This document shows positions 1-8,792 of a stretch of 64,000 nucleotides of DNA, piece by piece (positions within the stretch are counted from its first letter, which is position 1; each line of letters starts with the position of its first letter). The notes under the pieces are model-generated. The model worked only from the letters and a program-made list of their open reading frames with translations. It was not told the origin of the DNA and ran no database searches. A program made the translations under genes and the position numbers. Source of the DNA: Herbaspirillum sp. WKF16 (GTDB taxonomy: Bacteria; Pseudomonadota; Gammaproteobacteria; Burkholderiales; Burkholderiaceae_D); contig NZ_CP118632.1 of assembly GCF_028993615.1 (NCBI RefSeq), positions 1,984,001 to 2,048,000 of the forward strand. Direction: 5' to 3'.

Positions 1-20
1 ACTGCCAGTTAAAGATAGCA

Positions 21-242
21 ATGGATAAAACTCAGAAAGTGGAATTGGAGCGCATCCAGAAGGAGCTGGTGGATGCGCACAATAAGGCGGCCTGGCAAAT
101 GGCTGCGACCATCATCAAGGCCTCGCTGGTCAAGAACGGCATGGATCAGCCGCCCACTGCGGCCGAGCTGGCCGAGCTCAACGCCACCATCACCAATCTG
201 CGCAGCGTAGCCGAAGACGCGCTGGAATTGCTCAAGCGCTGA
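21..242 (+). CDS. Hypothetical small helical protein, 73 aa
   Basis: This 73-residue soluble protein is not recognised. It has no signal peptide or membrane segment and is rich in Glu, Ala, Leu and Lys, so it is probably helical. The ATG at 21 has only a weak purine stretch (AAAGATAGC) as ribosome binding site. It stands alone, about 150 bases before a tRNA gene. A longer antisense frame overlaps it, but this frame has the more natural protein composition. Confidence 0.6.
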   Translation: MDKTQKVELERIQKELVDAHNKAAWQMAATIIKASLVKNGMDQPPTAAELAELNATITNLRSVAEDALELLKR

Positions 243-345
243 TTTCGATTCGTCACGGCAGATCTGTCCGGCGCATGGCTTGCGGCCATCGCGCCGCATT
301 TATTTTCGGGCCGCCTGAACAATCGCGGGAACTGCGTAAAGTCGC

Positions 346-354
346 TGTTATAAT
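346..354 (+). promoter_or_regulatory. Extended -10 promoter of tRNA-Leu
   Basis: A TATAAT box at 349-354 is preceded by TG at 346-347, the extended -10 form. It lies 38 bases before the tRNA. No good -35 box is visible, which an extended -10 can tolerate. Confidence 0.55.
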
Positions 355-391
355 GCGATCCTTTTTCGGCGGCCGACCGCCGTTTCCACCT

Positions 392-484
392 GCCTGAGTG
401 GTGAAATTGGTAGACACAGCGGACTTAAAATCCGCCGCTTACCCGCGAGGGGGCGTGCCGGTTCGACCCCGGCCTCAGGCACCA
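392..484 (+). tRNA. tRNA-Leu (anticodon UAA)
   Basis: The acceptor stem GCCTGAG (392-398) pairs with CTCAGGC (474-480). A discriminator A and an encoded CCA (482-484) follow. The seven-base loop CTTAAAA (424-430) places anticodon TAA at 426-428. The long variable arm is typical of class II tRNA-Leu, and the T-loop GGTTCGACCCC is present. Confidence 0.97.
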
Positions 485-665
485 TGCGGCTTTCCGGCTT
501 CACCCTGGAAAACGCCTGTTCCGCAAAAATATCCCTGTTCCTCGACACGGCCGTGATTTGCCCGGCCCGGCAAACTCGCCCGGATTTTTCTGTGCGCGTC
601 GGTCGTCCCTGCAAGCCATGACGAATAGTAAAATGACGGCTTGATCCACCAGAAGAGCCGCGACC

Positions 666-1532
666 ATGACTGAAGCAGTAGTGAAGACGGTGCAGTGCAT
701 CTCGCCTGCCGGCTTGCACACGATGGCCTACAAGGAATGGGGCGATGCCCGCAATCCCAATGTGCTGGTGTGCGTGCACGGCGTCACGCGGGTGTCGGAC
801 GATTTCGATCGCATGGCGCGCGAGCTCTGCGATACCTATCGCGTGGTCTGCCCCGACGTGGTCGGGCGCGGCCGCTCCGGGCGCTTGCGCAATCCCCAGT
901 TCTATACGGTGCCGCAGTACGTCAGCGACATGGTCACGCTGCTGGCGCGCCTGGATGCGGATATCGTCGACTGGTTCGGCACCTCGATGGGCGGCCTGAT
1001 CGGCATGGGTCTGGCGTCGTTGCCGGAAAATCCGATCCGCCGCCTGGTGCTCAACGATATCGGCCCGTCCATCAATGGCGCTGCGCTGGCGCGCATCGGC
1101 GAATACATCGGCCAGGATGTGCGCTTCGATACCTTCGAGGAAGCGGCCGGTTATATTCGCGCGATCTCCGCCGCCTTCGGCATCCATAGCGACGAGGAGT
1201 GGCACAAGCTGGCCAGCGATGTGCTGCGCCGGAACGACGAGGGCAAGTGGATCCGTCACTACGACCTGGCGCTGGCGGAACCGTTCAAGCAGATGACCCC
1301 GGAGATGGCGGGCGCGGCCGAGCAGATGCTGTGGGCGGCCTATGACGCCATCCGCTGTCCAACGCTGCTGGTGCGCGGCGCCCAATCCGACCTGCTGCTG
1401 CCGGAAGTGGCGCAGCAGATGACGCAGCGCGGTCCCAAGGCCCGGCTGGTGGAGCTCCCGGATGTCGGTCATGCGCCGACCTTCATGCATGCCAGCCAGA
1501 TCGAGGTCGCCAAGCAGTTCCTGCTGGGCTGA
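666..1532 (+). CDS. Alpha/beta-fold hydrolase
   Basis: A 288-residue alpha/beta hydrolase of unknown substrate, probably cytosolic because no signal peptide is seen. The oxyanion-hole motif VHGVTR lies near residues 38-42. The nucleophile elbow GTSMGG puts the catalytic Ser at 107, with likely acid Asp242 (AQSDLLLP) and His269 (DVGHAP). The length fits a single-domain esterase or C-C hydrolase. It precedes a RidA gene and relA on the same strand, and a short operon is possible. The substrate cannot be read from the sequence. Confidence 0.88.
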   Translation: MTEAVVKTVQCISPAGLHTMAYKEWGDARNPNVLVCVHGVTRVSDDFDRMARELCDTYRVVCPDVVGRGRSGRLRNPQFYTVPQYVSDMVTLLARLDADIVDWFGTSMGGLIGMGLASLPENPIRRLVLNDIGPSINGAALARIGEYIGQDVRFDTFEEAAGYIRAISAAFGIHSDEEWHKLASDVLRRNDEGKWIRHYDLALAEPFKQMTPEMAGAAEQMLWAAYDAIRCPTLLVRGAQSDLLLPEVAQQMTQRGPKARLVELPDVGHAPTFMHASQIEVAKQFLLG

Positions 1533-1593
1533 TGGCCGCCGCATTTGATATTGATCCGCCAGTCCGCTGGCAATAACGAATAAAGGAAACACC

Positions 1594-1944
1594 ATGTCCG
1601 TACAACGCCTGCATGTCGGCAAGCGCCTCTCCGAAGCCGCCATCCATAACGGCACCGTCTACTTGGCCGGCCAGATCGCCGAGGACACCACGCAGAACAT
1701 CGAAGGGCAGACGCGCGAAGTGCTCGGCCACATCGATCGCCTGCTGGCCGAAGCGGGCAGCGACAAGAGCAAGATCCTGTCGTGCCAGATCTTCCTCTCC
1801 GACGTGAAGGACTTCGCCGGCATGAACGCGGTATGGGACGAATGGGTCGCCGCCGGCAATGCGCCCCCGCGCGCCACCGTCGAATCCAAGCTGGCCCGCC
1901 CGGAACTGCTGGTGGAGATCATCATCGTCGCCGCACAGAAGTAA
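1594..1944 (+). CDS. RidA/YjgF/YER057c/UK114 family protein
   Basis: A 116-residue RidA-family protein. Members hydrolyse reactive enamine/imine intermediates made by PLP enzymes and act as trimers in the cytosol. The substrate-binding Arg is in PPRATVES (Arg93), and an acidic residue lies in LLVEIII (Glu108). A strong Shine-Dalgarno (AAAGGA, before the ATG at 1594) sets the start. It ends six bases before relA, so the two are probably co-transcribed. The exact RidA subgroup is not assigned. Confidence 0.9.
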   Translation: MSVQRLHVGKRLSEAAIHNGTVYLAGQIAEDTTQNIEGQTREVLGHIDRLLAEAGSDKSKILSCQIFLSDVKDFAGMNAVWDEWVAAGNAPPRATVESKLARPELLVEIIIVAAQK

Positions 1945-1950
1945 GCGCCC

Positions 1951-4203
1951 ATGGTTTCGGTAGCAAGCATCCAGGGCGAAGGTCTGGCTGCGATTACAGC
2001 CGGACTGGGCGCGGACGACGTCGCGCGCGTCGAGAAGGCGCTGGCCGAGCTTGAGCCGCTGTACGCGGACAGGCAGATCCTGTCCGGGCAAAACGCGCTG
2101 CAGTTCGTGCTCTCGGTGACCTCGGTGCTGACCGCGCTCAACGTCGATGCCCCCACGCGCATCGCGGGCCTGGTGTTCGAGGCGCAGATGCTGCATCCCG
2201 GCCTGGAAGAAAAGCTCGACGAGCAGTTCGGTCGCGAGATCGCAGAATTGGTCGCCAATGTGCGCCAGCTGATGCGCTTCCACAGCCTGACCTTCCAGAC
2301 GCCGCAGCAGGAAGTGCTGCGCGGGAAGAACGCGGCCCAGCAGGCGGCGGCCCAGATCGAGACGCTGCGCAAGATGCTGCTGGCCATGGCCACCGACATG
2401 CGCGCCGTGCTGGTGCGCCTGGCTTCGCGTGTGGCGACCTTGCGTTATTTCGCCGACATCAAGCAAGAGAACGAGGTCAGCGCGCAATACGCGCGCGAGA
2501 CCTTCGAGCTGTATGCGCCGCTGGCCAACCGCCTGGGGATCTGGCAGCTGAAGTGGGAGCTGGAAGACCTGTCGTTCCGCTTCCTCGAGCCGGCCACCTA
2601 TAAGCGCATCGCCAAGATGCTGGAAGAGAAGCGCCTGGAGCGCGAGGCCTTCGTCGCCGATGCGATCGCCCGCCTGCGCTCGGAAATGGCGGCGCAGGAC
2701 GTCAAGGCCGAGGTCAGCGGCCGGCCCAAGCACATCTACAGCATCTGGAACAAGATGCGCGGCAAGTCCATCGACTTCTCCGAGCTGTACGACGTGCGCG
2801 CCTTCCGCGTGATCGTCGACGACATCAAGACCTGCTACACGGTGCTGGGCATCGTGCACAACATCTGGACGCCGATCCCCGAGGAGTTCGACGACTATAT
2901 CTCGCGTCCCAAGCAGAACGGCTACCAGTCGCTGCACACCGTGGTGCTGGCCGAGGACGGCCGCGCGCTGGAAGTGCAGATCCGCACGCACGAGATGCAT
3001 CATTTCGCGGAATACGGGGTGGCTGCCCACTGGCGCTACAAGGAGAGCGGCGGTTCCAATTTCTCGGCGCAGAAGTACGACGAGAAGATCGCCTGGCTGC
3101 GCCAGCTGCTGGCCTGGAAGAATGAAGTCACCGACGCCGTGGTGGATCAGGAAGAGCTGCGGCGCGACTGGGTCGAGAAACTCAAGTCGGCCACGCTGGA
3201 TGAGCGGATCTATGTGCTGACGCCACAGGCCCGCGTGATCGAGCTGCCCAGCGGATCGACGCCGATCGACTTCGCCTATCACCTGCACAGCGACGTCGGC
3301 CACCGCTGCCGGGGCGCGCGCGTGGATGGCGTGATGGTGCCGCTGAACACGGCGCTGAAGAACGGCCAGACGGTCGAGATCATCACCGCCAAGAGCGGAC
3401 CCGGCGTAGGGCCGTCGCGCGACTGGATTGGCCCCGGGTATGCCGCCAGCTCACGCACGCGTTCCAAGATACGCGCCTGGTTCAATGCCATCGAGCAGCA
3501 GGAGACCTTGTCGGTGGGTCGCGGCCTGCTGGAAAAGACGCTGCAGCGCGAGGGCAAGACCGCGGTCAACCTGGAAGAACTGGCGCAGAAGCTGGGGTTC
3601 GCCAAGGTGGATGACCTCTGCCTTTCGCTGGCGAAGGAAGAGTTCAGCCTGCGCCACGTCGAGCAGGCGCTGCATGAGGGCGAGGAAAAAAAGCCGGAGA
3701 TCGACGACGAGGCGCTGATCACGCGCAAGAGCCGCGCCTCCAGCATCGTGCAAGGCGCCAAGTCGGGCGTGCTGGTGGTCGGCACCGACGGCCTGCTGAC
3801 GCAGTTGGCGCGCTGCTGCAAGCCGGCGCCGCCGGATCCGATTGCAGGCTTCGTCACGCGCGGCAAGGGCGTCTCCATCCATCGCGTGAATTGCAAGAAT
3901 TTCGCCGAGATGAGCGGGCACGCGCCGGAGAGGGTGATCCAGACCACTTGGGGCGCGCCGGTCAAGGACACGGTTTATCCCGTCGACATCTTCGTGCTGG
4001 CCAGCGATCGCCAGGGTTTGCTGCGCGATATCTCCGATATCTTCCTGCGCGACAAGATCAATGTCATCGGCGTGAGCACGCAGAGCAGCAAGGGCCATGC
4101 GCGCATGGCGTTCACCGCCGAGATCGGCTCCACCGAGCAATTGCAGAAAGCCTTGATGGTGATCCGCGAGGTCAAGGGCGTGATCGAGGCCAAGCGCCAG
4201 TAA
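1951..4203 (+). CDS. relA: GTP pyrophosphokinase RelA, (p)ppGpp synthetase
   Basis: A 750-residue long RSH protein that makes (p)ppGpp from ATP and GTP/GDP on ribosomes carrying uncharged tRNA. The N-terminal HD domain (about 40-190) lacks the paired His-Asp metal ligands, so hydrolase activity should be absent. The synthetase domain (about 240-360) has GRPKHIYSIWNKM and NGYQSLHT, and the acidic ExDD motif EFDD (312-315) marks the RelA rather than the SpoT type. A TGS domain (about 425-490) and a C-terminal ACT domain (about 675-750) follow. The six-base gap after the RidA gene suggests coupling. Betaproteobacteria normally carry a second, bifunctional SpoT elsewhere. Confidence 0.95.
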   Translation: MVSVASIQGEGLAAITAGLGADDVARVEKALAELEPLYADRQILSGQNALQFVLSVTSVLTALNVDAPTRIAGLVFEAQMLHPGLEEKLDEQFGREIAELVANVRQLMRFHSLTFQTPQQEVLRGKNAAQQAAAQIETLRKMLLAMATDMRAVLVRLASRVATLRYFADIKQENEVSAQYARETFELYAPLANRLGIWQLKWELEDLSFRFLEPATYKRIAKMLEEKRLEREAFVADAIARLRSEMAAQDVKAEVSGRPKHIYSIWNKMRGKSIDFSELYDVRAFRVIVDDIKTCYTVLGIVHNIWTPIPEEFDDYISRPKQNGYQSLHTVVLAEDGRALEVQIRTHEMHHFAEYGVAAHWRYKESGGSNFSAQKYDEKIAWLRQLLAWKNEVTDAVVDQEELRRDWVEKLKSATLDERIYVLTPQARVIELPSGSTPIDFAYHLHSDVGHRCRGARVDGVMVPLNTALKNGQTVEIITAKSGPGVGPSRDWIGPGYAASSRTRSKIRAWFNAIEQQETLSVGRGLLEKTLQREGKTAVNLEELAQKLGFAKVDDLCLSLAKEEFSLRHVEQALHEGEEKKPEIDDEALITRKSRASSIVQGAKSGVLVVGTDGLLTQLARCCKPAPPDPIAGFVTRGKGVSIHRVNCKNFAEMSGHAPERVIQTTWGAPVKDTVYPVDIFVLASDRQGLLRDISDIFLRDKINVIGVSTQSSKGHARMAFTAEIGSTEQLQKALMVIREVKGVIEAKRQ

Positions 4204-4321
4204 GCGGGACATGAATGCGCATGCGGCCGCATGATGCCGCCGCTGCCTTGCGTTTTCCGGTGTTGCGGGGTGCGTTGCGGAAGGGAATCGTAAAATATTT
4301 TGGATTTATTTCATTTTCCCC

Positions 4322-4350
4322 TTTGCAAATCTGAAAAAGCCTCCTATAAT
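4322..4350 (+). promoter_or_regulatory. Sigma-70 promoter of tRNA-Val
   Basis: TTTGCA (4322-4327) and a perfect TATAAT (4345-4350) are separated by 17 bases. The tRNA begins 15 bases after the -10 box. Confidence 0.85.
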
Positions 4351-4364
4351 CTTGCTTCTTCGTT

Positions 4365-4441
4365 AGGCGCGTAGCTCAGCTGGTTAGAGCACTACCTTGA
4401 CATGGTAGGGGTCGTTGGTTCGAGTCCAATCGTGCCTACCA
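4365..4441 (+). tRNA. tRNA-Val (anticodon GAC)
   Basis: The acceptor stem AGGCGCG (4365-4371) pairs with CGTGCCT near 4431-4437. A discriminator A and encoded CCA end at 4441. The anticodon stem CTACC/GGTAG closes a loop TTGACAT with GAC at 4399-4401. The T-arm GTTCGAGTCC is present. Confidence 0.97.
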
Positions 4442-4485
4442 ATTCTTCTGTTGATGCAGTGGGGTTGGATAGCGAAGTCAAACTG

Positions 4486-4516
4486 AAATGGAAGCGCATT
4501 CGCGGCTTCCATTTTT
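4486..4516 (+). terminator. Rho-independent terminator after tRNA-Val
   Basis: A ten-base arm at 4486-4495 (AAATGGAAGC) pairs with 4505-4514 (GCTTCCATTT). The stem runs into a T tract ending at 4516. Confidence 0.8.
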
Positions 4517-4817
4517 GTTTTCCGCCTCCGGTTTTTCTTCCTCGCGTTTCCCGATTCCAATTGCGCTTTCCCGGTCAGCGTGTCGTCTGTCGGTCGCCTG
4601 TCTTTTCTCGCGAAGTCCCGTGGAGCGGGAGTTGGGCGCTTGTGACATGAAATTAATTGTCGCCGCGCCTGCTGGCAATCAAGTCGCACGCTAATTCTCT
4701 CGTGTGAAAGTCTAGTGTATTGCGGCAACTTTCCAAAAATGCTTTAAACTTGCATCAGAATTTTTTCTAGATTTCCCTATCCAACCCAGTACCTTCTTAC
4801 GGACGTTCGATTTAGCT
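4517..4817. other. Intergenic region before cheY
   Basis: About 300 bases, becoming AT-rich towards cheY. Short open frames are present on both strands, but none has a convincing start site or protein composition. The cheY promoter presumably lies here, but I cannot place a clear sigma-70 or flagellar sigma-28 element. Confidence 0.5.
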
Positions 4818-5225
4818 ATGGCGGCAGATGATCAGTATTTTCTCGTGGTCGATGATTTCTCGACGATGCGGCGCATTGTCAGTGGGCTGCTGAAGGAGCT
4901 CGAGTACACCAAGATCGTTGAGGCGGATGATGGTTCTTCGGCCCTGAAGATACTGGAGGCGGGCGCCATGCCCGTTACCTTCGTGCTGACCGACTGGAAC
5001 ATGCCGGTGATGGACGGCCTCGCGCTGCTCAAGAAGATCCGCGCGACGCCTTCGCTGGCGCACTTGCCGGTGCTGATGATTACCGCCGAGGCGAAGAAGG
5101 AGAACATCGTCGAGGCTGCGCAGTCCGGCGCCGACGGCTATATTGTCAAGCCGTTCAACGCGGCCACGCTGAAGGAAAAGATCGAGAAGATCCTGGCGCG
5201 TCGCGCCAATCTCGACAAGGCATGA
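4818..5225 (+). CDS. cheY: Chemotaxis response regulator CheY
   Basis: A 135-residue single-domain receiver closely resembling enteric CheY ([30 protein letters not shown]). Acidic-pocket residues are Asp12 and Asp13, the phosphoacceptor is Asp59, the switch Thr is 89, Tyr is 108 and the conserved Lys is 111. Phospho-CheY normally binds the flagellar switch protein FliM. It is an orphan here: the neighbours are a tRNA and a small hypothetical gene, not che or fli genes. It may be a second CheY copy or the sole one dislodged from the che cluster. The Shine-Dalgarno is weak. Confidence 0.9.
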   Translation: MAADDQYFLVVDDFSTMRRIVSGLLKELEYTKIVEADDGSSALKILEAGAMPVTFVLTDWNMPVMDGLALLKKIRATPSLAHLPVLMITAEAKKENIVEAAQSGADGYIVKPFNAATLKEKIEKILARRANLDKA

Positions 5226-5280
5226 GCGCGGATTCTTCCTGCGGCGTTTGACTGCGCTGCGGGAGTCGCGGCAAAGAAAA

Positions 5281-5310
5281 ACGGCATCCAGATGGATGCC
5301 GTTTTTTTTT
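5281..5310 (+). terminator. Rho-independent terminator after cheY
   Basis: A nine-base perfect stem, ACGGCATCC (5281-5289) with GGATGCCGT (5294-5302), has loop AGAT and a run of T to 5310. The A tract on the other side could let it serve the convergent gene as well. Confidence 0.92.
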
Positions 5311-5347
5311 CGTGCCCGATGATGTCAGGCGAGACGATGTCTCCGCA

Positions 5348-5539
5348 TCAGCGCTGCTTGAGATTGAAGTAGGGGAGGATGTCGCCGCGGGTCCAGGACT
5401 TGATCTCGGCGCCGTTCAGCAGCACTCGGTATTCCTGGTGGCGCTCGCCGTTGTCCAGCTCTACCGTGCGACTCTGCAATGTGTATTCGACATCGTTGAT
5501 GACCGTTTGATGTTCGATGCAATTGTGTTCGTCTGGCAT
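5348..5539 (-). CDS. Hypothetical protein, 63 aa
   Basis: A 63-residue soluble protein of unknown family, with His and Cys near the N-terminus (HNCIEHQ) and a beta-rich middle (EVTL/YRVLLNGAEIKSW-like pattern). No membrane segment or signal peptide. It converges on cheY and probably shares the bidirectional terminator. Small proteins of this look are common in Burkholderiales, but no function is recognised. Confidence 0.6.
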   Translation of the reverse strand: MPDEHNCIEHQTVINDVEYTLQSRTVELDNGERHQEYRVLLNGAEIKSWTRGDILPYFNLKQR

Positions 5540-5767
5540 GATGCTGTTCTCCGTGGGGCAGCCTGAATCCTAGCATGGGACGGGGTTTCTTTTTATGACT
5601 CCGTTGCGTTAAAAAAGCTCATTTGCATTCGTTAATGATGAAGATTTTTGAATGCTTGGCCGCATGACATTGTTGACGGTGATTGTTGTGTGAGTTTTTG
5701 ATCGAGCGTGACTATCGATAACGCGTGCGTTTGCGAATCGATGTTGTTTCCGGGAAGGGCGGCGAAC
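5540..5767. other. Intergenic region upstream of thrS leader
   Basis: AT-richer than its surroundings. No gene is supported. It separates the minus-strand small gene from the thrS promoter. Confidence 0.5.
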
Positions 5768-5798
5768 TTGCCGGGGCGCGAAATTAATTTGCTATAAT
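5768..5798 (+). promoter_or_regulatory. Promoter of the thrS leader operon
   Basis: TATAAT at 5793-5798 has an upstream TGC (5790-5792), giving an extended -10. TTGCCG at 5768-5773 is a possible -35 with a long 19-base spacer. Transcription from about 5805 would give a leader of roughly 270 bases before thrS. Confidence 0.6.
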
Positions 5799-5913
5799 CC
5801 AAGCTTCGCCGACGTGGCGCCTCCTTTTCGATGCGCCTGCGATGCGCGCGGCGAACGCGATGGTTTCTGCATCCACCCATTCATTCTGTAAGAGCGAGAA
5901 AGGCAAACCGGTT

Positions 5914-5955
5914 ATGACACCGCGAACTACCACCGAGGTATTCGAGCGACGCTAG
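5914..5955 (+). CDS. thrS leader peptide, 13 aa, Thr-rich
   Basis: The frame ATG 5914 to TAG 5953-5955 encodes MTPRTTTEVFERR, with Thr at 2, 5, 6 and 7 (codons ACA, ACT, ACC, ACC). A GAAAGG Shine-Dalgarno lies about ten bases upstream. A terminator hairpin with a T run begins 25 bases after the stop, ahead of the threonyl-tRNA synthetase gene. The arrangement matches ribosome-mediated transcription attenuation: scarce charged tRNA-Thr stalls the ribosome on the Thr codons and prevents termination. The function is inferred from layout, not from homology. Confidence 0.75.
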   Translation: MTPRTTTEVFERR

Positions 5956-5979
5956 TCGGGTTCTTTTTCGTCTCATGAA

Positions 5980-6006
5980 AAAGCGCGGCTGGCCCGCGTT
6001 TTTTTT
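5980..6006 (+). terminator. Attenuator terminator upstream of thrS
   Basis: The core stem CGCGG (5984-5988) pairs with CCGCG (5994-5998). An A/T-rich base extends it, and eight T residues follow at 5999-6006. An alternative hairpin, CTTTTTC (5963-5969) with GAAAAAG (5977-5983), competes for the lower part of the stem. I could not identify by eye a pairing that clearly breaks the GC core. Confidence 0.8.
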
Positions 6007-6075
6007 CGTCCGTCATCTTTGACATCAACTACCCAAAACAGGCAAGGCAGCGACGCTGCCGACATGGAGTGCAAA

Positions 6076-7983
6076 ATGGTTTCAGTTCGTCTTCCCGATG
6101 GTTCGCAACGCCAGTTCGATGGTCCGGTCACGGTGGCGCAGGTCGCCGCCAACATCGGCGCCGGCCTGGCCAAGGCCGCGCTGGCCGGCCGCGTTGACGG
6201 CAAGCTGGTCGACACCTCGTTCCTGATCGACAAGGATTCGGAGCTGGCCATCGTCACCGACAAGGATGCCGACGGCCTGGAAGTGATTCGCCACTCGACC
6301 GCCCACTTGCTGGCCTATGCCGTCAAGGAGCTGTTCCCCGATGCGCAGGTCACCATCGGCCCGGTGATCGACAACGGCTTCTACTACGACTTCTCGTACA
6401 AGCGTCCCTTCACTCCCGAGGACCTGGAGGCGATCGAAAAGAAGATGGCAGAGCTGGCCAAGAAGGATGAACCGGTGACCCGCAAGGTCCTGCCGCGCGA
6501 CGAAGCCGTGACTTACTTCAAGTCCATCGGCGAGGCCTACAAGGCCGAGATCATCGCGTCCATTCCGCAAAATGAAGACGTTTCGCTGTACACCGAGGGC
6601 AAGTTCACCGACCTGTGCCGCGGACCGCACGTGCCGTCCACCGGCAAGCTCAAGGTGTTCAAGCTGATGAAGCTGGCCGGCGCCTACTGGCGCGGCGACT
6701 CCAGCAACGAGATGCTGCAGCGCGTGTACGGCACCGCCTGGGCCAAGAAGGAAGACCAGGAGGCCTACCTGCACATGCTGGAAGAGGCTGAGAAGCGCGA
6801 TCACCGCAAGCTGGGTCGCGCGCTGGACCTGTTCCACTTCCAGGACGAGGCGCCGGGCCTGATCTTCTGGCATCCCAAGGGCTGGTCGATCTGGCAACAG
6901 GTCGAGCAGTACATGCGCCGCGTCTACCAGGACAGCGGCTACCAGGAGGTGAAGGCGCCGCAGATCCTGGATCGCTCGTTGTGGGAGAAGACCGGTCACT
7001 GGGATAACTACCGCGACAACATGTTCACCACCGAATCGGAAAACCGCGCCTACGCGCTCAAGCCGATGAACTGCCCGGGCCACATCCAGATCTTCAATTC
7101 CGGACTGCACAGCTACCGCGACCTGCCGCTGCGCTACGGCGAATTTGGCCAATGCCACCGCAACGAGCCTTCCGGCGCGCTGCACGGCATGATGCGCGTG
7201 CGCGGCTTCACCCAGGACGACGGCCACATTTTCTGTACCGAAGACCAGGTGCAGGAGGAAGTCGCCGCCTTCAACAAGGTGGTGCGCGAAGTATATGACT
7301 GCTTCGGCTTCAAGGATGTCGCAGTGAAACTGGCCCTGCGCCCGGAAAAGCGCATCGGCGCGGAAGAGGTCTGGGACAAGGCCGAGAACGCGCTGCGCGA
7401 AGCCATCCGCGCTTCCGGTTCCGAGTGGGAAGAGTTGCCGGGCGAGGGCGCTTTCTACGGCCCGAAGATCGAATACCACCTGAAGGACTCGATCGGCCGT
7501 TCCTGGCAGTGCGGCACCATGCAGGTCGACTTCTCGATGCCGGCGCGCCTGGGCGCCGAATATGTCACCGAAGACAACGGCCGCAAGGTGCCGGTCATGC
7601 TGCACCGTGCGATCGTCGGTTCGCTCGAGCGCTTCATTGCGATCCTGATCGAAAACCACGCGGGCGCCATGCCGCTGTGGCTTGCTCCGGTGCAAGTTGT
7701 TGTCCTCAATATTTCCGACGCGCAAGCCGACTATGTGAAGAGCGTTGCACAAACGCTGAAAAAACAAGGGTTTAGGGTCGAGACCGATTTGCGCAACGAG
7801 AAGATTACCTATAAAATACGGCAGCATTCTATTCAGAAGCCGCCCTATATCCTGGTTGTCGGCGACAAAGAACGGGATGCCAACACAGTGGCCGTGCGTG
7901 CGCGGGGCAATGTCGATCTGGGCGTCATGTCCATCGACACCTTGGTGGAACGCCTCAAGAATGAGGTCGACACCAAAGCCTGA
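6076..7983 (+). CDS. thrS: Threonine--tRNA ligase
   Basis: A 635-residue class II synthetase that charges tRNA-Thr in the cytosol, close to the usual 640 residues. The N-terminal TGS domain begins [10 protein letters not shown]. The editing domain has HSTAH. The catalytic core has MNCPGH and CHRNEPSG with zinc-ligand Cys and His, and MLHRAIVGS as motif 3, followed by the anticodon-binding domain. I chose ATG 6076 because GGAG sits six bases upstream. Earlier in-frame starts at 6019 (TTG) and 6064 lie next to the terminator or add residues not typical of the family. It heads the thrS-infC-rpmI-rplT cluster behind a Thr leader peptide. Confidence 0.97.
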   Translation: MVSVRLPDGSQRQFDGPVTVAQVAANIGAGLAKAALAGRVDGKLVDTSFLIDKDSELAIVTDKDADGLEVIRHSTAHLLAYAVKELFPDAQVTIGPVIDNGFYYDFSYKRPFTPEDLEAIEKKMAELAKKDEPVTRKVLPRDEAVTYFKSIGEAYKAEIIASIPQNEDVSLYTEGKFTDLCRGPHVPSTGKLKVFKLMKLAGAYWRGDSSNEMLQRVYGTAWAKKEDQEAYLHMLEEAEKRDHRKLGRALDLFHFQDEAPGLIFWHPKGWSIWQQVEQYMRRVYQDSGYQEVKAPQILDRSLWEKTGHWDNYRDNMFTTESENRAYALKPMNCPGHIQIFNSGLHSYRDLPLRYGEFGQCHRNEPSGALHGMMRVRGFTQDDGHIFCTEDQVQEEVAAFNKVVREVYDCFGFKDVAVKLALRPEKRIGAEEVWDKAENALREAIRASGSEWEELPGEGAFYGPKIEYHLKDSIGRSWQCGTMQVDFSMPARLGAEYVTEDNGRKVPVMLHRAIVGSLERFIAILIENHAGAMPLWLAPVQVVVLNISDAQADYVKSVAQTLKKQGFRVETDLRNEKITYKIRQHSIQKPPYILVVGDKERDANTVAVRARGNVDLGVMSIDTLVERLKNEVDTKA

Positions 7984-8057
7984 TACAGGGAAGCCGAAGG
8001 CTTCCCTCCCAGCGCAAACGCACGGCTTAATTTATTGGATTTGAAAAGGAAACTGCA

Positions 8058-8582
8058 ATAGCTACTGACAAGTCGTCGCATCGCCTGAATCGCGAGATCA
8101 CTGCGCCGGAAGTGCGCTTATCGGGTGTCAATAACGAGCCTCTGGGCATCGTTAGTTTGGCAGAGGCCTTACGCCTTTCGGAAGAAGCGGAAGTGGATCT
8201 GGTCGAGATCGCACCGACCGCCCAGCCTCCGGTTTGCCGCTTGATGGACTATGGCAAGTTCAAGTATCAAGAGCAGAAGAAAGCTCACGAAGCCAAGCTC
8301 AAGCAGAAGGTCATCCAGGTCAAGGAAGTCAAATTCCGTCCCGGCACCGATGATGGCGATTACAACATCAAGCTGCGCAACCTGACCAAGTTCCTGGAAG
8401 ATGGTGACAAGACCAAGATCACGCTGCGTTTCCGCGGTCGCGAGATGGCCCACCAGGAAATCGGCATGCGCGTGTTGGAGCGTCTGAAAGCGGATCTGGA
8501 GCCGTATGGCCAGGTCGAGCAGTTTCCCAAGATGGAAGGTCGCCAGATGATCATGGTCCTGGCGCCGAAGAAAAAGAAGTAA
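8058..8582 (+). CDS. infC: Translation initiation factor IF-3 (AUA start)
   Basis: A 174-residue IF-3, which binds the 30S subunit and checks start-codon pairing. The N-domain motif [16 protein letters not shown] and the [14 protein letters not shown] signature are clear. The conserved N-terminus lies upstream of the first GTG (8112). In frame, the reading goes back to ATA at 8058, with AAAAGGA ending seven bases before it. An AUU/AUA-type start is a known feature of infC: IF-3 discriminates against such codons, giving autoregulation. Here the codon is AUA rather than the AUU of E. coli. Confidence 0.93.
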   Translation: MATDKSSHRLNREITAPEVRLSGVNNEPLGIVSLAEALRLSEEAEVDLVEIAPTAQPPVCRLMDYGKFKYQEQKKAHEAKLKQKVIQVKEVKFRPGTDDGDYNIKLRNLTKFLEDGDKTKITLRFRGREMAHQEIGMRVLERLKADLEPYGQVEQFPKMEGRQMIMVLAPKKKK

Positions 8583-8792
8583 GCAGTTAGCCGTATCCGG
8601 ACGACATCCCCAGGTGTTGTCCGCGCCGTGAAAGCGGCGCAGCAGGGAAGGGCCGACAAAGGATTTGCCGGGCGCAGTCAAACGTGCACGGCAAAAGCGG
8701 CGGGGGTGAAATACCCGCGCCGTCAAATAAGTGAGAGCAGGCATCAAAGAGCAGCGAGCATTGCTGCCACCTGCAATCATCAAAAAATGGAG

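Noticed and set aside
348..1655. Long minus-strand open frame over the tRNA-Leu and hydrolase gene
   Set aside because: A GC-rich antisense shadow covering a tRNA and a well-supported hydrolase; no known motif.
1483..3303. 606-codon minus-strand open frame over relA
   Set aside because: Antisense shadow of a clear relA gene, with His/Gln/Arg-rich composition typical of the complementary frame.
6019..6075. TTG or earlier ATG start for thrS
   Set aside because: These starts add residues not typical of ThrRS and sit directly behind the attenuator; ATG 6076 has the GGAG site.
8112..8582. GTG 8112 as the infC start
   Set aside because: It would remove the conserved IF-3 N-terminus that reads in frame back to ATA 8058.
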